NCBI GenBank assembly: GCA_965220825.1 | Contig: OZ244839.1 | Location: 2,170,001-2,234,000 of the forward strand | Direction of reading: 5' to 3' | From: G965220825 sp965220825 | Lineage (GTDB): Bacteria; Pseudomonadota; Alphaproteobacteria; UBA828 | DNA: 64,000 bases | Shown here: positions 34,761 to 43,969 of the stretch, one piece after another | Layout: every line of letters starts with the position of its first letter | How positions within the stretch are numbered: position 1 is the first letter of the stretch | Position numbers and translations under genes: made by a program | The notes under the pieces: model-generated | Told to the model about the DNA's origin: nothing | The model's database searches: none | Seen by the model: only the letters and a program-made list of their open reading frames with translations

Positions 34761-35024
34761 TCAGCTTTTCGCGGCTTCGTCCTTTTTGATCGCACCGGCT
34801 TCCACGGTCGAGGGCTGCGTGCTGTCGATGACCTTGGGCTCCTGCGGGGTTTCCGCGGGCGCCTCGGCCTGTGCGGGCGGCGGCGCTTCGCCCTCCCGCA
34901 TGCCGGACTTGAAGCTCTTGATGCCCTTGGCGAAATCGCCCATCAGCCGAGGCAGCTTGCCGGCTCCGAACAAGAGCACGACTACCAGGACGATCAAAAG
35001 GATCTGCCAGATCGAGATACCCAT
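34761..35024 (-). CDS. tatA: Sec-independent protein translocase TatA
   Basis: The 87-residue pore-forming subunit starts MGISIWQILLIVLVVVLLFG, then AGKLPRLMGDFAKGIKSFK, the amphipathic helix with the conserved FG hinge. A Pro/Ala/Glu-rich tail ends the protein. It is the first gene of tatA-tatB-tatC-serS-surE-nlpD; the 94 bp between it and the iron-type ABC gene leave little room for a large promoter region but no closer gene is seen. Confidence 0.94.
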   Translation of the reverse strand: MGISIWQILLIVLVVVLLFGAGKLPRLMGDFAKGIKSFKSGMREGEAPPPAQAEAPAETPQEPKVIDSTQPSTVEAGAIKKDEAAKS

Positions 35025-35118
35025 TGGATGGCTCCAGTCTCACGGTGGCGACGGCTCGGACGGGGCACTCGTGACCACCCCGATCACCCTGTCGGCGCGG
35101 GGGTGCCCCTGCCTTCGC

Positions 35119-36201
35119 CTATATGTCCTGCGTGGCAGGGAACACAAAAGTCCGGCGCGGGTCAAGCCGAATGCGGACGATGTCGCCGACTTGTGGAAGG
35201 GCGCCGTCGGCCACATCGACGGCAAGGGGCGCCGGATGGCCGTTCACCGCGAGGGTGAGCCGGCTGGCGAGGCCCAGGAGCCGGCTCTCCAGAACCCGTG
35301 CGGCGGGCAGCGCCGATACGCCTTCCGCCCCGCCCTCCACCAGTTCGAAGGCCTCCGGGCGGACATAGACCCGGACCTTGCATCCTTCGCCGCAGCGGCT
35401 CGCCGCAGGCCCCAGCGGGGTCTCCACCCGGCCCGCCCGCACCCGCCCGTCGGAAAGGAATTCGGCGCCGAAGAAGCGCGCGACGAAGGGGCTCGCCGGG
35501 CTGCGGTAGAGGGCGTGCGGCGGCCCGCATTGCACCAGCGCACCGTCCCGCATCAGAGCGATCCGATCCGCAAGCGCAAGCGCCTCTTCCGCATCGTGGG
35601 TGACCAGGAGAGCCGGCACGGCATGGGCGCGGAGGACGCGCAGCGTGTCGTCGCGCACCCGCCGGCGCAGGCCTTCGTCGAGGTCCGAGAACGGCTCGTC
35701 GAGCAGCAGCACCCCGGGCTTCGGCGCGAGCGCCCGGGCGAGCGCCACCCGCTGCCGCTCGCCGCCGGAGAGTTCGTGGGGATAGGCCCGCGCGAGATGC
35801 CCGAGCTCGAGGCGCGCGAGCAGGCCGTCCACTTCCTGGCGGCGTTCCGCGCGCGCAAGCGCCGGCAGGCCGAAGCCCACATTGTCCTGCACGTTCATGT
35901 GCGGAAAGAGCGCGAGGTCCTGGAACATGAGGCCGACGTGCCGCTTCTCCGGCGGCAGGAAGCAACCCGGCCCCGCCACCTCCCGCCCCGCGACCAGCAC
36001 CCGGCCGGCGCTCTGGCGCTCGAGCCCCGCGGCGATCCTCAGGAGGGTCGTCTTGCCGCAGCCCGAGGGGCCCAGCAGGCAGACGATCTCGTCCCGTCCC
36101 GCGGCGAGGTCCACGCCGCGGATCGAGGGCTTGCCGTCATAGGCATGATGGACGGCTTCGAAGACGAGCCCGTCCGGGTGCGAGGGCTCCGAGGGCTCCA
36201 T
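35119..36201 (-). CDS. Ferric-iron-type ABC ATPase (FbpC/PotA-like), orphan
   Basis: The 360-residue ATPase has Walker A LLGPSGCGKTTLLRIAAG, signature HELSGGERQRVALARALA, Walker B VLLLDEPFSDLD and a C-terminal TOBE-type domain (KVRVYVRPEAFEL). PPEKRHVGLMFQDLALFPHM is typical of the iron/spermidine group. No permease or binding-protein gene adjoins it, so it must work with partners elsewhere. A Fur-box-like site lies 14-32 bp before the start, supporting an iron role. Spermidine or phosphonate transport are the alternatives. Confidence 0.85.
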   Translation of the reverse strand: MEPSEPSHPDGLVFEAVHHAYDGKPSIRGVDLAAGRDEIVCLLGPSGCGKTTLLRIAAGLERQSAGRVLVAGREVAGPGCFLPPEKRHVGLMFQDLALFPHMNVQDNVGFGLPALARAERRQEVDGLLARLELGHLARAYPHELSGGERQRVALARALAPKPGVLLLDEPFSDLDEGLRRRVRDDTLRVLRAHAVPALLVTHDAEEALALADRIALMRDGALVQCGPPHALYRSPASPFVARFFGAEFLSDGRVRAGRVETPLGPAASRCGEGCKVRVYVRPEAFELVEGGAEGVSALPAARVLESRLLGLASRLTLAVNGHPAPLAVDVADGALPQVGDIVRIRLDPRRTFVFPATQDI

Positions 36202-36214
36202 GACACCTGCGCAT

Positions 36215-36233
36215 GCAATTGAAAATCGTTATC
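36215..36233 (-). promoter_or_regulatory. Fur-box-like operator before the iron-type ABC ATPase
   Basis: On the minus strand the 19 bases read GATAACGATTTTCAATTGC. By eye this agrees with the classical Fur consensus GATAATGATAATCATTATC at 13 of 19 positions. It sits immediately upstream of the FbpC-like start, in an AT-rich pocket of otherwise GC-rich DNA. In alphaproteobacteria Irr or a Mur-like Fur protein may be the actual binder. Confidence 0.5.
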
Positions 36234-36287
36234 AAATGTAGCACGTTTCGCGACGACGTGAAGACGCTGCGCCTCCCGCATCGAGAA

Positions 36288-36318
36288 GAGAAAGAAAAAT
36301 GCGGGCCTGGAGGCCCGC
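36288..36318 (-). terminator. Rho-independent terminator of the polysaccharide locus
   Basis: Read on the minus strand, GCGGGCC-TCCA-GGCCCGC (36301-36318) forms a 7-bp G+C stem with a four-base loop, followed at once by ATTTTTCTTTC. It lies 39 bp downstream of the last gene of the leftward polysaccharide run and before the iron-type ABC gene, so it separates the two transcripts. Confidence 0.75.
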
Positions 36319-36356
36319 GCATCGAAAAATGTGAAAAGGCGAAATGCTTGCGGCGT

Positions 36357-37577
36357 TCAGCGGGCAACGCGCTCCAGCACGTCCAGCGTGTCCCGGGCCC
36401 GGACCTCGCGGCTGTGGGCAGGGGCGGCGGCGCGGCTTCCGGCGGCGAGGCGCGCGAGCCGCTCACGATCCTCATGCAGCATGCGAACGGCGCCGGCCAG
36501 CGCCACCGGATCCTCAGGCGGGACCCAGACCCCGGCACCGGCCTCATCGAGAAGGCGGCTCGCCTCCCCCTCCGGTGCCGCCAGCAGCACCGGCAGGCCG
36601 GCGGCCAACGCCTCGAACATCTTGGTCGGCAGTGCGCCGGCGAACAGCGGCCTGTCTCGCAGATGGGCGAGGGCGACATCGCAGAGGCTCCAGACCGCCG
36701 GCAGGGCCTCCTTGGGCTGCACCGGCTGGAAGACGACGTTGCGGAGCCCGCGGCGCCGCGCGTCGGCCATGAGCGCCTCCCGCTCCGCGCCCGCGCCCAC
36801 GAACAGGAACAGGATGTCCGTCGTATCTTGCAGCCGCTCGGCGGCATCGAGAACATTGGCGAGGCCGTGCGCCATGCCGTGAGTGCCGACATAGCCGACG
36901 ACGAACTTGCCGCCCATCCCCCAGGCGCACGCCAGCGCCTCGTCGCGGGGGCGCGGGCCGCTCGGGGCGGGGTCGGCGCCGTTCCGCACCACGGCGATCT
37001 TGCCGGCGGGCGTGCCGCGGGCGACGAGATCGTCCCGGATGCCCTCGGTCAGTGCGATGATGGCGGCCGCCCGACGGTAGAGGTGGAGCTCGAGCCTTTC
37101 CAGCAGCCAGAACGGGAGCGGATGCCGCATGGCACCCACGGCGGCGATGGACGCGGGCCAGAGGTCCGCGAGCTCCAGCACGAAGGGCGCCCGCCGGAGG
37201 GCGGCTGTACCGCGGGCGGCGGCGGCGGCGAAGAGCTGCGGCGAATTCCCCAGCACCACGTCGGGCCGGGGCTCGAACAGCGCGGCGGCGAACCCCGTGC
37301 AGCCGAAGCTCAGGAAGTCGAGGGAGCGGCGCAGCACGCCCCGATTGGGTGCCATGTAGGTCTTGACCCGCACGATCCGCATGCCGTCCATGACCTCGGT
37401 CCGGTGCCAGCGGTTGCGATATCCCTCGAAGGCAACGCCGTCGGGGAAGTTGGGCGCACTGGTGACCACGGTGACGGCGTGCCCCCATCGCACCCAGTGC
37501 CGCGCCTTCCCGTGGAGCCGCGTCGCAGCGGCATTGGTCTCCGGCGGGAAGTTCTCGGTGAGCAGCAGGATGTTCAT
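36357..37577 (-). CDS. Glycosyltransferase family 4 (WbuB/WbpJ-like)
   Basis: The 406-residue product starts at ATG 37577, overlapping the wbpI-like gene by 4 bp. MNILLLTENFPPETNAAATRL is the family start; the C-terminal donor domain has YVGTHGMAHGL, PVQPKEALPAVWSLCDVALA and the E-x7-E-like KMFEALAAGLPVLLAAPEGEASRL. WbuB-like enzymes transfer N-acetylated amino sugars such as L-FucNAc in O-antigen synthesis. Coupling to the WbpI-like epimerase suggests it uses a mannuronic-type sugar (inference). It is the last gene of the run before the terminator. Confidence 0.88.
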   Translation of the reverse strand: MNILLLTENFPPETNAAATRLHGKARHWVRWGHAVTVVTSAPNFPDGVAFEGYRNRWHRTEVMDGMRIVRVKTYMAPNRGVLRRSLDFLSFGCTGFAAALFEPRPDVVLGNSPQLFAAAAARGTAALRRAPFVLELADLWPASIAAVGAMRHPLPFWLLERLELHLYRRAAAIIALTEGIRDDLVARGTPAGKIAVVRNGADPAPSGPRPRDEALACAWGMGGKFVVGYVGTHGMAHGLANVLDAAERLQDTTDILFLFVGAGAEREALMADARRRGLRNVVFQPVQPKEALPAVWSLCDVALAHLRDRPLFAGALPTKMFEALAAGLPVLLAAPEGEASRLLDEAGAGVWVPPEDPVALAGAVRMLHEDRERLARLAAGSRAAAPAHSREVRARDTLDVLERVAR

Positions 37578-38662
37578 GCGGAAGGCCGTGCGCCGGACGA
37601 GGCGGGCGGGCCGGCGGGTCTGCGGTCGAGCCAGGCGCCGAGATGCGTCGCGATCCGGCGGGCGGCGCCGCCGTAGCCATAGTCGGCGATGGCGCGGCAG
37701 GGGCGGAAGTCGGGGCCCTGCCACAGCCGGTTCCAGCCGCATTCAACCGTTTCCACCCACTCGGTCTCGTCGCGCAGGGTGACGCAGGGCGTGCGGTGAA
37801 AATAGGCCTCCTTCTGCAGGCCGCCGGAATCCGTGTAGACGGTGGTCGCGCCCTGGAGCAGCCGGTGCATGTCCAAGTAGCCGCAAGGGGGTACGTCACG
37901 CAGCCCGTCGAGGGAGAGCCCCTCCCGTTGCAGGGCGCCGTGGAGGCGCGGATGGACGGGTAGAACGACGGGCTGTTCGCGCGCCTCGCCGCAAAGGTAA
38001 TCCAGTATCCGGGCGAGCGTTTCCGGATCGTCCGTATTCTCGGCGCGATGGATCGTGGCCACGGCGAACGTGCCGTCGGCGAGCCCCAACCGCTCGAGCA
38101 GGTGCGATTCCGCGCGCGCACGGGCCCCCGCGTCCAGGGCAGCGTCGTACATGACGTCGCCAACCTTCTCGACACCGGCGACGATCCCTTCCCGCGCCAG
38201 GTTCTCCACCGCGGCGGTCGTGGGGCAGTAGAGCAGCGTGCTGACATGGTCAGTGAGGACGCGGTTGATCTCTTCCGGCATCCGGCGGTTAAACGAGCGC
38301 AGCCCCGCCTCCACATGGGCGACCGCGAGGCCCAGCTTGGCGGCCGCCAGGGCCCCGGCGAGAGTGGAGGTGGTATCGCCGTAGACCAGCACCGCATCGG
38401 GGCGCTCGGCCTCGAGGAGCGGCTCAAGCACCTCCAGCATCCGCCCAGTCATGGCGCCGTGGCCGCCACCGTGGACGCCGAGGTTCCAGGCCGGCGCGGG
38501 CAGCGCCAACTCGTGAAAGAAGCGGTCCGACATGTCCGGATAGAAATGCTGCCCGGTGTGGACGAGCGCATGGTCCATGCCGGGCAGCGCGGCCAGCGCG
38601 CGGCCGACCGGTGCCGCCTTGACGAACTGCGGCCGCGCGCCGACGACGGAGAAGACTCGCAC
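37574..38662 (-). CDS. wbpI: Non-hydrolysing UDP-sugar 2-epimerase, WbpI-like (UDP-GlcNAc3NAcA 2-epimerase)
   Basis: The 362-residue product begins at GTG 38662 after GAAGGGAAG. The WecB/WbpI superfamily is shown by VVGARPQFVKAAPV, VHTGQHFYPDMSD, VLVYGDTTSTLAGALAA, HVEAGLRSFNRRMPEE and TDSGGLQKEAYF. HGGGHGAMTGRML and the overall match favour WbpI over WecB. WbpI makes UDP-ManNAc3NAcA from UDP-GlcNAc3NAcA, and WbpB, D and E homologues for the earlier steps occur at 59-63 kb. Simple UDP-GlcNAc 2-epimerase (WecB) is the alternative. Confidence 0.82.
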   Translation of the reverse strand: MRVFSVVGARPQFVKAAPVGRALAALPGMDHALVHTGQHFYPDMSDRFFHELALPAPAWNLGVHGGGHGAMTGRMLEVLEPLLEAERPDAVLVYGDTTSTLAGALAAAKLGLAVAHVEAGLRSFNRRMPEEINRVLTDHVSTLLYCPTTAAVENLAREGIVAGVEKVGDVMYDAALDAGARARAESHLLERLGLADGTFAVATIHRAENTDDPETLARILDYLCGEAREQPVVLPVHPRLHGALQREGLSLDGLRDVPPCGYLDMHRLLQGATTVYTDSGGLQKEAYFHRTPCVTLRDETEWVETVECGWNRLWQGPDFRPCRAIADYGYGGAARRIATHLGAWLDRRPAGPPASSGARPSA

Positions 38663-38677
38663 GACGCGCGCTTCCCT

Positions 38678-39865
38678 TCAGCCGCCGTGCGTCGGTGCAA
38701 CATGGCACGTACTGTCGGGCTCTTCCAGGTCCAGCAGCCGGCGGACGATGCCCTGCAGAACCTCGGCGCTGCGTTCGTAGCAGAGTTCCGCGGCGGCGAT
38801 ATCGGCCGCGCGGCGGAAGGCTTCCACCCTGGGCCGGTCGAGCGCGCCGAGTACTTCCGCCAGGGACTCCGCGGTGAAGTCCGCCGCCACAACACCGAGA
38901 TCGTGCCGCTCAACCAGCCTCTTCATCTCCGGCGACGGGCCGATGGCAATGCAGAGCCGCGCCTGGATAAAATCGAAAAACTTGTTGGGGAGCGCATGGC
39001 GAAGGCTGAAGCCTTCGGGCGGCACTGCGCAAACCCCGACATCGTAGTCCGAGAGCGTCCGCACGATTTCATCGGACGCGACGGGCGGCACGAACGAGAT
39101 GCGCCGGTCGGACGCCGCGCGCCTCTTCAACGCCGCAAGGCAGCGGGGGCGGCTGGGAACGAGCATGAAATCGAGCCGGAACCGGTCGTCAAGATGCGCC
39201 ATCGCGTCGATCAGGGTCTCCAAGCGGCGCTGCGGCACCGCGATCCCGTGATGCACCATGCGGATGAGGCGGTCGCTACGCGGGGTGCAGGGTGTTGCAC
39301 GATGGTATGGCGCGTTAAGTACGATGGCGGGGCGCACGCCGAACGCGCGGGCGTAGGCTTCGGCAATCGCCGGCCCCACGGTCGTCATCCCGTCCACCCG
39401 GGGGATGCCGGTGCGGCACAGATGCTCTCTGTATCTCTGGACGAAGAAGCGCCAGAGAAACCTCTGCTCATGCTCGCGTGGCGCATATTCATGCGCATCG
39501 AACAGGATCTTCGCGCCTCTCCCATGGGCCAGCGCCACGGGCAGCGCATCGACATCATTCGCGACGATGAGGGCGAAGTCGCGGCCCTTCAACGCGTCGG
39601 CCGTATGCCCCACCGCCTCGTCCGAGCGATTGACGGCCTCGAAGCAGCCCGCCTTCAGCAGAAGCGCCGTGCCGGCCTTCCCGGGCACGGTCAAGGGTCG
39701 CCGGTTCACATCGACGAAGCGCACGCCCGCAATGCCCGGATCGGTGAACCCCATGGCGGTGACGTCGCAAAGCGATGAAAGCGCGCGTATCTGCCGCCGC
39801 ACGCGGGCATCCCCGTGCAGCGGCGAGAAGCCGATAACGGCGGCAGCGGGCGGCACCGGCGGCAT
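38678..39865 (-). CDS. Glycosyltransferase, family 4-like
   Basis: The 395-residue product from ATG 39865, preceded by GGAGG, lies 14 bp after the asnB-like stop. An N-terminal Rossmann half (AAVIGFSPLHGDARVRRQIRAL, LIVANDVDALPVALAHGRGA, KILFDAHEYAPREHE) and a C-terminal donor-binding half (IRMVHHGIAVPQRRLETLIDAM, LRHALPNKFFDFIQARLCIAIG) give the GT-B layout. Sugar and linkage unknown. The upstream frame to 40069 reads asnB out of frame. Confidence 0.82.
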   Translation of the reverse strand: MPPVPPAAAVIGFSPLHGDARVRRQIRALSSLCDVTAMGFTDPGIAGVRFVDVNRRPLTVPGKAGTALLLKAGCFEAVNRSDEAVGHTADALKGRDFALIVANDVDALPVALAHGRGAKILFDAHEYAPREHEQRFLWRFFVQRYREHLCRTGIPRVDGMTTVGPAIAEAYARAFGVRPAIVLNAPYHRATPCTPRSDRLIRMVHHGIAVPQRRLETLIDAMAHLDDRFRLDFMLVPSRPRCLAALKRRAASDRRISFVPPVASDEIVRTLSDYDVGVCAVPPEGFSLRHALPNKFFDFIQARLCIAIGPSPEMKRLVERHDLGVVAADFTAESLAEVLGALDRPRVEAFRRAADIAAAELCYERSAEVLQGIVRRLLDLEEPDSTCHVAPTHGG

Positions 39866-39879
39866 GGTGGCCTCCGCGC

Positions 39880-41814
39880 CTACTCGAACGCCATGTCGTA
39901 GCTGCGGGCCCAGGCGATGGCGTTCAGCCACCGCCACACGGTCCAGTCGACGCGGCGCGACCGGGCGCCGACGCCCTCCCAGTAGCGGATCATCCGGTCG
40001 CCGCGCAGCCAGGGGATGCGGCCGGATGCAAGCACCTCCCGCACCCAGGGATCCAGGGCGCCGAGCCACTGCCCCTGCGGGGGCTCGAAGCCGATCTTGT
40101 CCCGGCGGGCGAGGATCGCATCGGGCGCGATCCCTGCCATCGCACGCCGCAGGACGGCCTTCGTCAGGCCGTCGTCACCGATGAGGAACGAATCCGGCAG
40201 GCCGTGCACGAAATCCACCAGCCGCGGCGTGAGGAAGGGCACCCGGCTCTCCACGGAGTGCGCCATAGAGTTGCGGTCCTCGTAGCGGAGGAGCTGGGGC
40301 AGGCTGCGGTTCAACAGGGCGGCGCCAAGCACGCCCCGCAAATCCCGCCGGTGGCCGAGCCGCGCCGGGTCGGGCCGCGGGTCGACGCCGCATCGCGCAA
40401 GCGCGGCACCGTCCATCCAGGGCGGCGGCCTTCGCCAGCCGGCGGCGTGCATGAGCGGCGGCAGCAGCCAGCCCGGCGCGAGCGCAGCGAGCCCCCGAAC
40501 CAGGAAGTGCCGTGCGGAAAGCGCGCTGGTGGGCAAGGCCGTTCGCATGAGCGCACCGGCGGCCCGCCAAGCCCCGGCGCGGATCTGGCCGGCCCAGCGA
40601 TAGGGGAGGAGCGACATGTAGCCGGCGAAGACCTCGTCGGCCCCCTGGCCGTCCAGCATCACCTTCAGCCGCTGTTGCGCCGCCATGCGGAAGACGCGGT
40701 ACTGGGCATAGATGCTGGCGCTGCCGAACGGCTCGTCCTGCGCCCGGATCAGCGCCTCCAGATCCTGTGCGAGCTCCTCGGGCGCGATCCTCACCTTGTG
40801 GAGACGGGCACCGGCCGCACCGGCCGCCAGGTCCATCCAGCGCTCCTCGCCGATGCGCGGGTCGTCGGCGACGAAGCCCACGGCCTCCAGGTCCACCGAG
40901 GGGCCGCCCACCGCGCGGACGCCGGCGAGAATGGAGGAGGAATCGATACCGCCCGAAAGCGCGGAGCCCACGGGAACATCGCTTCGCATGTGAAGCCGCA
41001 GGTTCTCGAGAAAGATAGCGCGAAGCTCCTCCGCCGCGTCCTCCAGCGAGCGGCGGCGCGGGGCGGCGTCGGACTCACCCAGCGCCCAGTACCGCTCCAG
41101 CGCCAGAGGCCGCTCCGGCTGATTCAGATCGATCCAGGCATGATGCGCGGCCGGGAATTGCCGGATGCCCGCGAACATCGTCTCCTCGCCGCCATCCACG
41201 AGGCCGAAGCGCAGATAGTCGTAGAGCTGCTGCGGATTCGCCTTTGCGGGCACCGCCGGCACCTTGAGCAGCGCCTTGATCTCGGACGCAAAGACCAGAC
41301 CGCCCGGCCAGGTGGCGTAATAGAGCGGCTTGATGCCCATGAAGTCGCGCGCCAGCACAAGCCGGCGCTCCCGGGTATCGAGCAGGGCGAAGGCGAACAT
41401 CCCGACGAGCCGGGGGAGGGCGCGGGCGCCCCACGCCGCCCAGGCCGCGAGCAGAACCTCGGTATCGCTCCCGCCGCGGAACCGGTGGCCCTGCTTCTCC
41501 AGCTCGGCGCGCAACTCGACATGGTTGTAGATCTCGCCGTTATAGATCATGTGGTAGCGCCCGTCGGGAGAGCGCATGGGCTGCCAGCCGCCCTCCGTGA
41601 GGTCGATGATGGAGAGGCGGCGATGGGCGAGGCCCACCCTGGCCGCATCCGCCGCCGGAAGGGTACGCCCGGCACGCGGGGGGGCGCTTCCGTCCCACAG
41701 CAGGAGGCCTCGGTCGTCCGGCCCGCGATGGGCGAGGCTCGCGCCCATGGCCTCGACGACGCCGGCGACCCAGGGTGCAGGCGTCGAAACGACGCATCCG
41801 GCGATCCCGCACAT
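39880..41814 (-). CDS. asnB: Asparagine synthetase-type glutamine amidotransferase (AsnB family)
   Basis: The 644-residue protein has MCGIAGCV with the nucleophile Cys2 intact, YNGEIYNHVELR and GSDTEVLLAAW in the glutaminase half, and an AMP-forming synthetase half with ALSGGIDSSS (the pyrophosphate loop) and SMAHSVESRVPFL. It is fully equipped to take ammonia from glutamine and amidate a carboxylate. Within a polysaccharide locus, WbpS-like relatives amidate uronic acids, so this is a better guess than free asparagine synthesis. A second such gene lies at 57304. Confidence 0.88.
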   Translation of the reverse strand: MCGIAGCVVSTPAPWVAGVVEAMGASLAHRGPDDRGLLLWDGSAPPRAGRTLPAADAARVGLAHRRLSIIDLTEGGWQPMRSPDGRYHMIYNGEIYNHVELRAELEKQGHRFRGGSDTEVLLAAWAAWGARALPRLVGMFAFALLDTRERRLVLARDFMGIKPLYYATWPGGLVFASEIKALLKVPAVPAKANPQQLYDYLRFGLVDGGEETMFAGIRQFPAAHHAWIDLNQPERPLALERYWALGESDAAPRRRSLEDAAEELRAIFLENLRLHMRSDVPVGSALSGGIDSSSILAGVRAVGGPSVDLEAVGFVADDPRIGEERWMDLAAGAAGARLHKVRIAPEELAQDLEALIRAQDEPFGSASIYAQYRVFRMAAQQRLKVMLDGQGADEVFAGYMSLLPYRWAGQIRAGAWRAAGALMRTALPTSALSARHFLVRGLAALAPGWLLPPLMHAAGWRRPPPWMDGAALARCGVDPRPDPARLGHRRDLRGVLGAALLNRSLPQLLRYEDRNSMAHSVESRVPFLTPRLVDFVHGLPDSFLIGDDGLTKAVLRRAMAGIAPDAILARRDKIGFEPPQGQWLGALDPWVREVLASGRIPWLRGDRMIRYWEGVGARSRRVDWTVWRWLNAIAWARSYDMAFE

Positions 41815-41832
41815 GCCGGGCGCTCTTTCCCG

Positions 41833-42732
41833 CTACCGGCCGGGGTGCGTGCCGGCGCCCGGGATCGTTCGGGCTGGATTGCCGCGCACCTTGGCACCGG
41901 GCGCCACCGAGCGCATCACCAGGCTGCCGAGCCCGATATGGGCGCCGTCACCGATGGCGACGTGATCCACTATCGTCGCGTTCGGCCCGATCCATACGTC
42001 GTCGCCCACCGCGACGCTGCCGCAGATGCAGGCGCCGGGGCCAATCAGCGAGCGCGACCCGATCGTGACGTTGTGCGCGATATAGACAAGATCGTCCATC
42101 TTCACGGAATCGCCGATGACCGTCTCGTCGAGTGCTGCGCGTGCGACGGTGGAATTGGCGCCCACTTCGACCCCGTCCCCGATTCTGACTCCGCCGATAT
42201 GAGGGAATCGCACAGGCACGCCGCCCGGGCCGGTGGCGAAGCCGAAGCCGGCCTCACCGATGGTGGCGTTGGACTTCACGATGCATTCGGCGCCGATCTC
42301 CACCCGGCCGGTCAGCACCGCGCCGGGGCCGATCCGCGTGCCGGGCCCGATCTCCACGGCGGGCCCCACCGCCGCACCTGCGCCGACGGAGACGCCGGTG
42401 CCGATCCGGGCTTCGGGGGCGAGCGAGGCCGCGCTCGAGATTCCCAATTCTTCCGGTTCGACAAAGAATTCCGCCAGTATGGAGCAGAACGCCAGTCGCG
42501 GCCGGTCGTGTAGGAGGCGGGTGCAGGCCAGACTCTCCGCGAGGGCCGGCGTCGTCACGCAGACGACCGCGCCGATGGCATCGAGCCGCGCCGCGCTCTC
42601 GCGATCCGGCCCGTTCAGAAACACGATGGTTTTGGGGGCAGCCCTTGCCAGGGACCGCGCGCCGTACACGGCGATATCCGGCCCCTCCATAGCGGCGCCG
42701 ATGGAAGCGGCGATTTCGCTCGCGGTCGGCAT
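41833..42732 (-). CDS. LpxD-like left-handed beta-helix acyltransferase
   Basis: The 299-residue product from ATG 42732 shares one base with the upstream stop (TGATG). The N-terminal third resembles the nucleotide-binding domain of LpxD (PKTIVFLNGPDRESAARLDA). Then come many hexapeptide repeats (IGPGTRIGPGAVLTGRVEIG), and YIAHNVTIG with the catalytic His of LpxD. LpxD proper N-acylates lipid A precursors and is encoded near lpxA and fabZ. Here it lies among glycosyltransferases, so it probably N-acylates an amino sugar of the polysaccharide. Confidence 0.82.
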   Translation of the reverse strand: MPTASEIAASIGAAMEGPDIAVYGARSLARAAPKTIVFLNGPDRESAARLDAIGAVVCVTTPALAESLACTRLLHDRPRLAFCSILAEFFVEPEELGISSAASLAPEARIGTGVSVGAGAAVGPAVEIGPGTRIGPGAVLTGRVEIGAECIVKSNATIGEAGFGFATGPGGVPVRFPHIGGVRIGDGVEVGANSTVARAALDETVIGDSVKMDDLVYIAHNVTIGSRSLIGPGACICGSVAVGDDVWIGPNATIVDHVAIGDGAHIGLGSLVMRSVAPGAKVRGNPARTIPGAGTHPGR

Positions 42733-43946
42733 CAGGCGGGCGGGCGCAGCGCGGCGGGGCGAATCCCTAGGATGGCTTCGTAATCCGCAACGACCCGTTT
42801 CGCGATGGCGCGCGCATCGTGCCAACGCTCCACATAGGTGCGACTGGCGCGCCCCCGCGCAGGCAGGGCATGGCGCCGGACGGTAAGCCATTCCTTCAGC
42901 ACGTCGTAGACGCTCTCGGGCGTGGCCTGGATCACCGGGAGCGCCGTCCGCATTTCGCGGGGGACGACATTGAGGTCGCTTTCGCGCAGATAGGCGACCA
43001 CCGGCTTGCCCAGAGCCATCGCCTCCACGGCGAAGCCGCCATACCAGCCGGCAAGCAACTGGTCCACCACCAGGTCCGCATCCCGGTACCGCTTCACGGC
43101 CTCCGCGTAGGGCAGATTCTCCACGAGTTCCAGATCGAACGGCACACCCTCCTGCCGGAGCCGTTCTGCCGCCGCCAGGATGAACCGGGTGCCCTTCACA
43201 GCCCGATGGGAGGGCGCGTGCAACACCCGTGGCCGCGTCCGGGGCGCCGGATAGACGGGCTCCCACGCGCGGGGGTCCACATGGGCGTAGGGTAGAAATG
43301 CTGCGGCCGGGACGACTCGCAAAAGGTCCGGGTTGAGGGCGTAGACGCGATCCGCATAGCGGCCGAACCTGGCGATCTGGCGCCGCTTGTGGGCATCGGA
43401 CCTGGCCGTGTAATAACCTGGTTCCACTTCTCCCGCGAAGGTGATGTCGTGGTGCGCACGGCAATAGTCGCCTTGACGGGCATCGTCTCCCTGATAGGTG
43501 ACGGCGATCCCCTTGCCCGCGCGTTTGAAGAGGGCCACATCGGCAAACTCGAACAGGGCGCGGTAAGGCCAGCCGAGCAGAGTCCGCACCGTTTGACCCG
43601 GCGGCCAGAAGCGCCTTGACCCTAACATGTAATACATCAAGGGTTGTCCGAAATTGAAGTGGACGATATCGCTATCCCTTAAAGTGGAATAGATGAGACG
43701 CCAAACTCTAATCTCTCGACCAAAAAGACTTCCCCCGTCTCTGGACAGAACTCGATCGGACTCATACTGAAATTGGCTGACCCGTAGGACGACGGATATG
43801 CTGTCAAGGCCGAGCGCGCGTTCCATTCGCGCCAGGCTTTGCGGATTACCCCCGACGTCGGTGGGACAATGCAGCACACGGATCGGCCGGTCGACTCCTG
43901 GCCGGCCTTTCAGTCTCGTGCCGATCTCGGTTGCCTCGGATGTCAC
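42732..43946 (-). CDS. Glycosyltransferase (GT-B), paralogue of the one at 44863
   Basis: The 404-residue product contains IRVLHCPTDVGGNPQSLARM near the N-terminus, VLHAPSHRAVKGTRFILAAA and DADLVVDQLLAGWYGGFAVE followed by AMALGKPVVAYLRESD. These last blocks recur almost word for word in the protein at 44863. The sugar used is unknown. Codon use is GC-rich like the genome core except in a patch near 43620-43760. Confidence 0.82.
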   Translation of the reverse strand: MTSEATEIGTRLKGRPGVDRPIRVLHCPTDVGGNPQSLARMERALGLDSISVVLRVSQFQYESDRVLSRDGGSLFGREIRVWRLIYSTLRDSDIVHFNFGQPLMYYMLGSRRFWPPGQTVRTLLGWPYRALFEFADVALFKRAGKGIAVTYQGDDARQGDYCRAHHDITFAGEVEPGYYTARSDAHKRRQIARFGRYADRVYALNPDLLRVVPAAAFLPYAHVDPRAWEPVYPAPRTRPRVLHAPSHRAVKGTRFILAAAERLRQEGVPFDLELVENLPYAEAVKRYRDADLVVDQLLAGWYGGFAVEAMALGKPVVAYLRESDLNVVPREMRTALPVIQATPESVYDVLKEWLTVRRHALPARGRASRTYVERWHDARAIAKRVVADYEAILGIRPAALRPPA

Positions 43947-43969
43947 TCGGCGCGCAGACGCAGGCGCGC

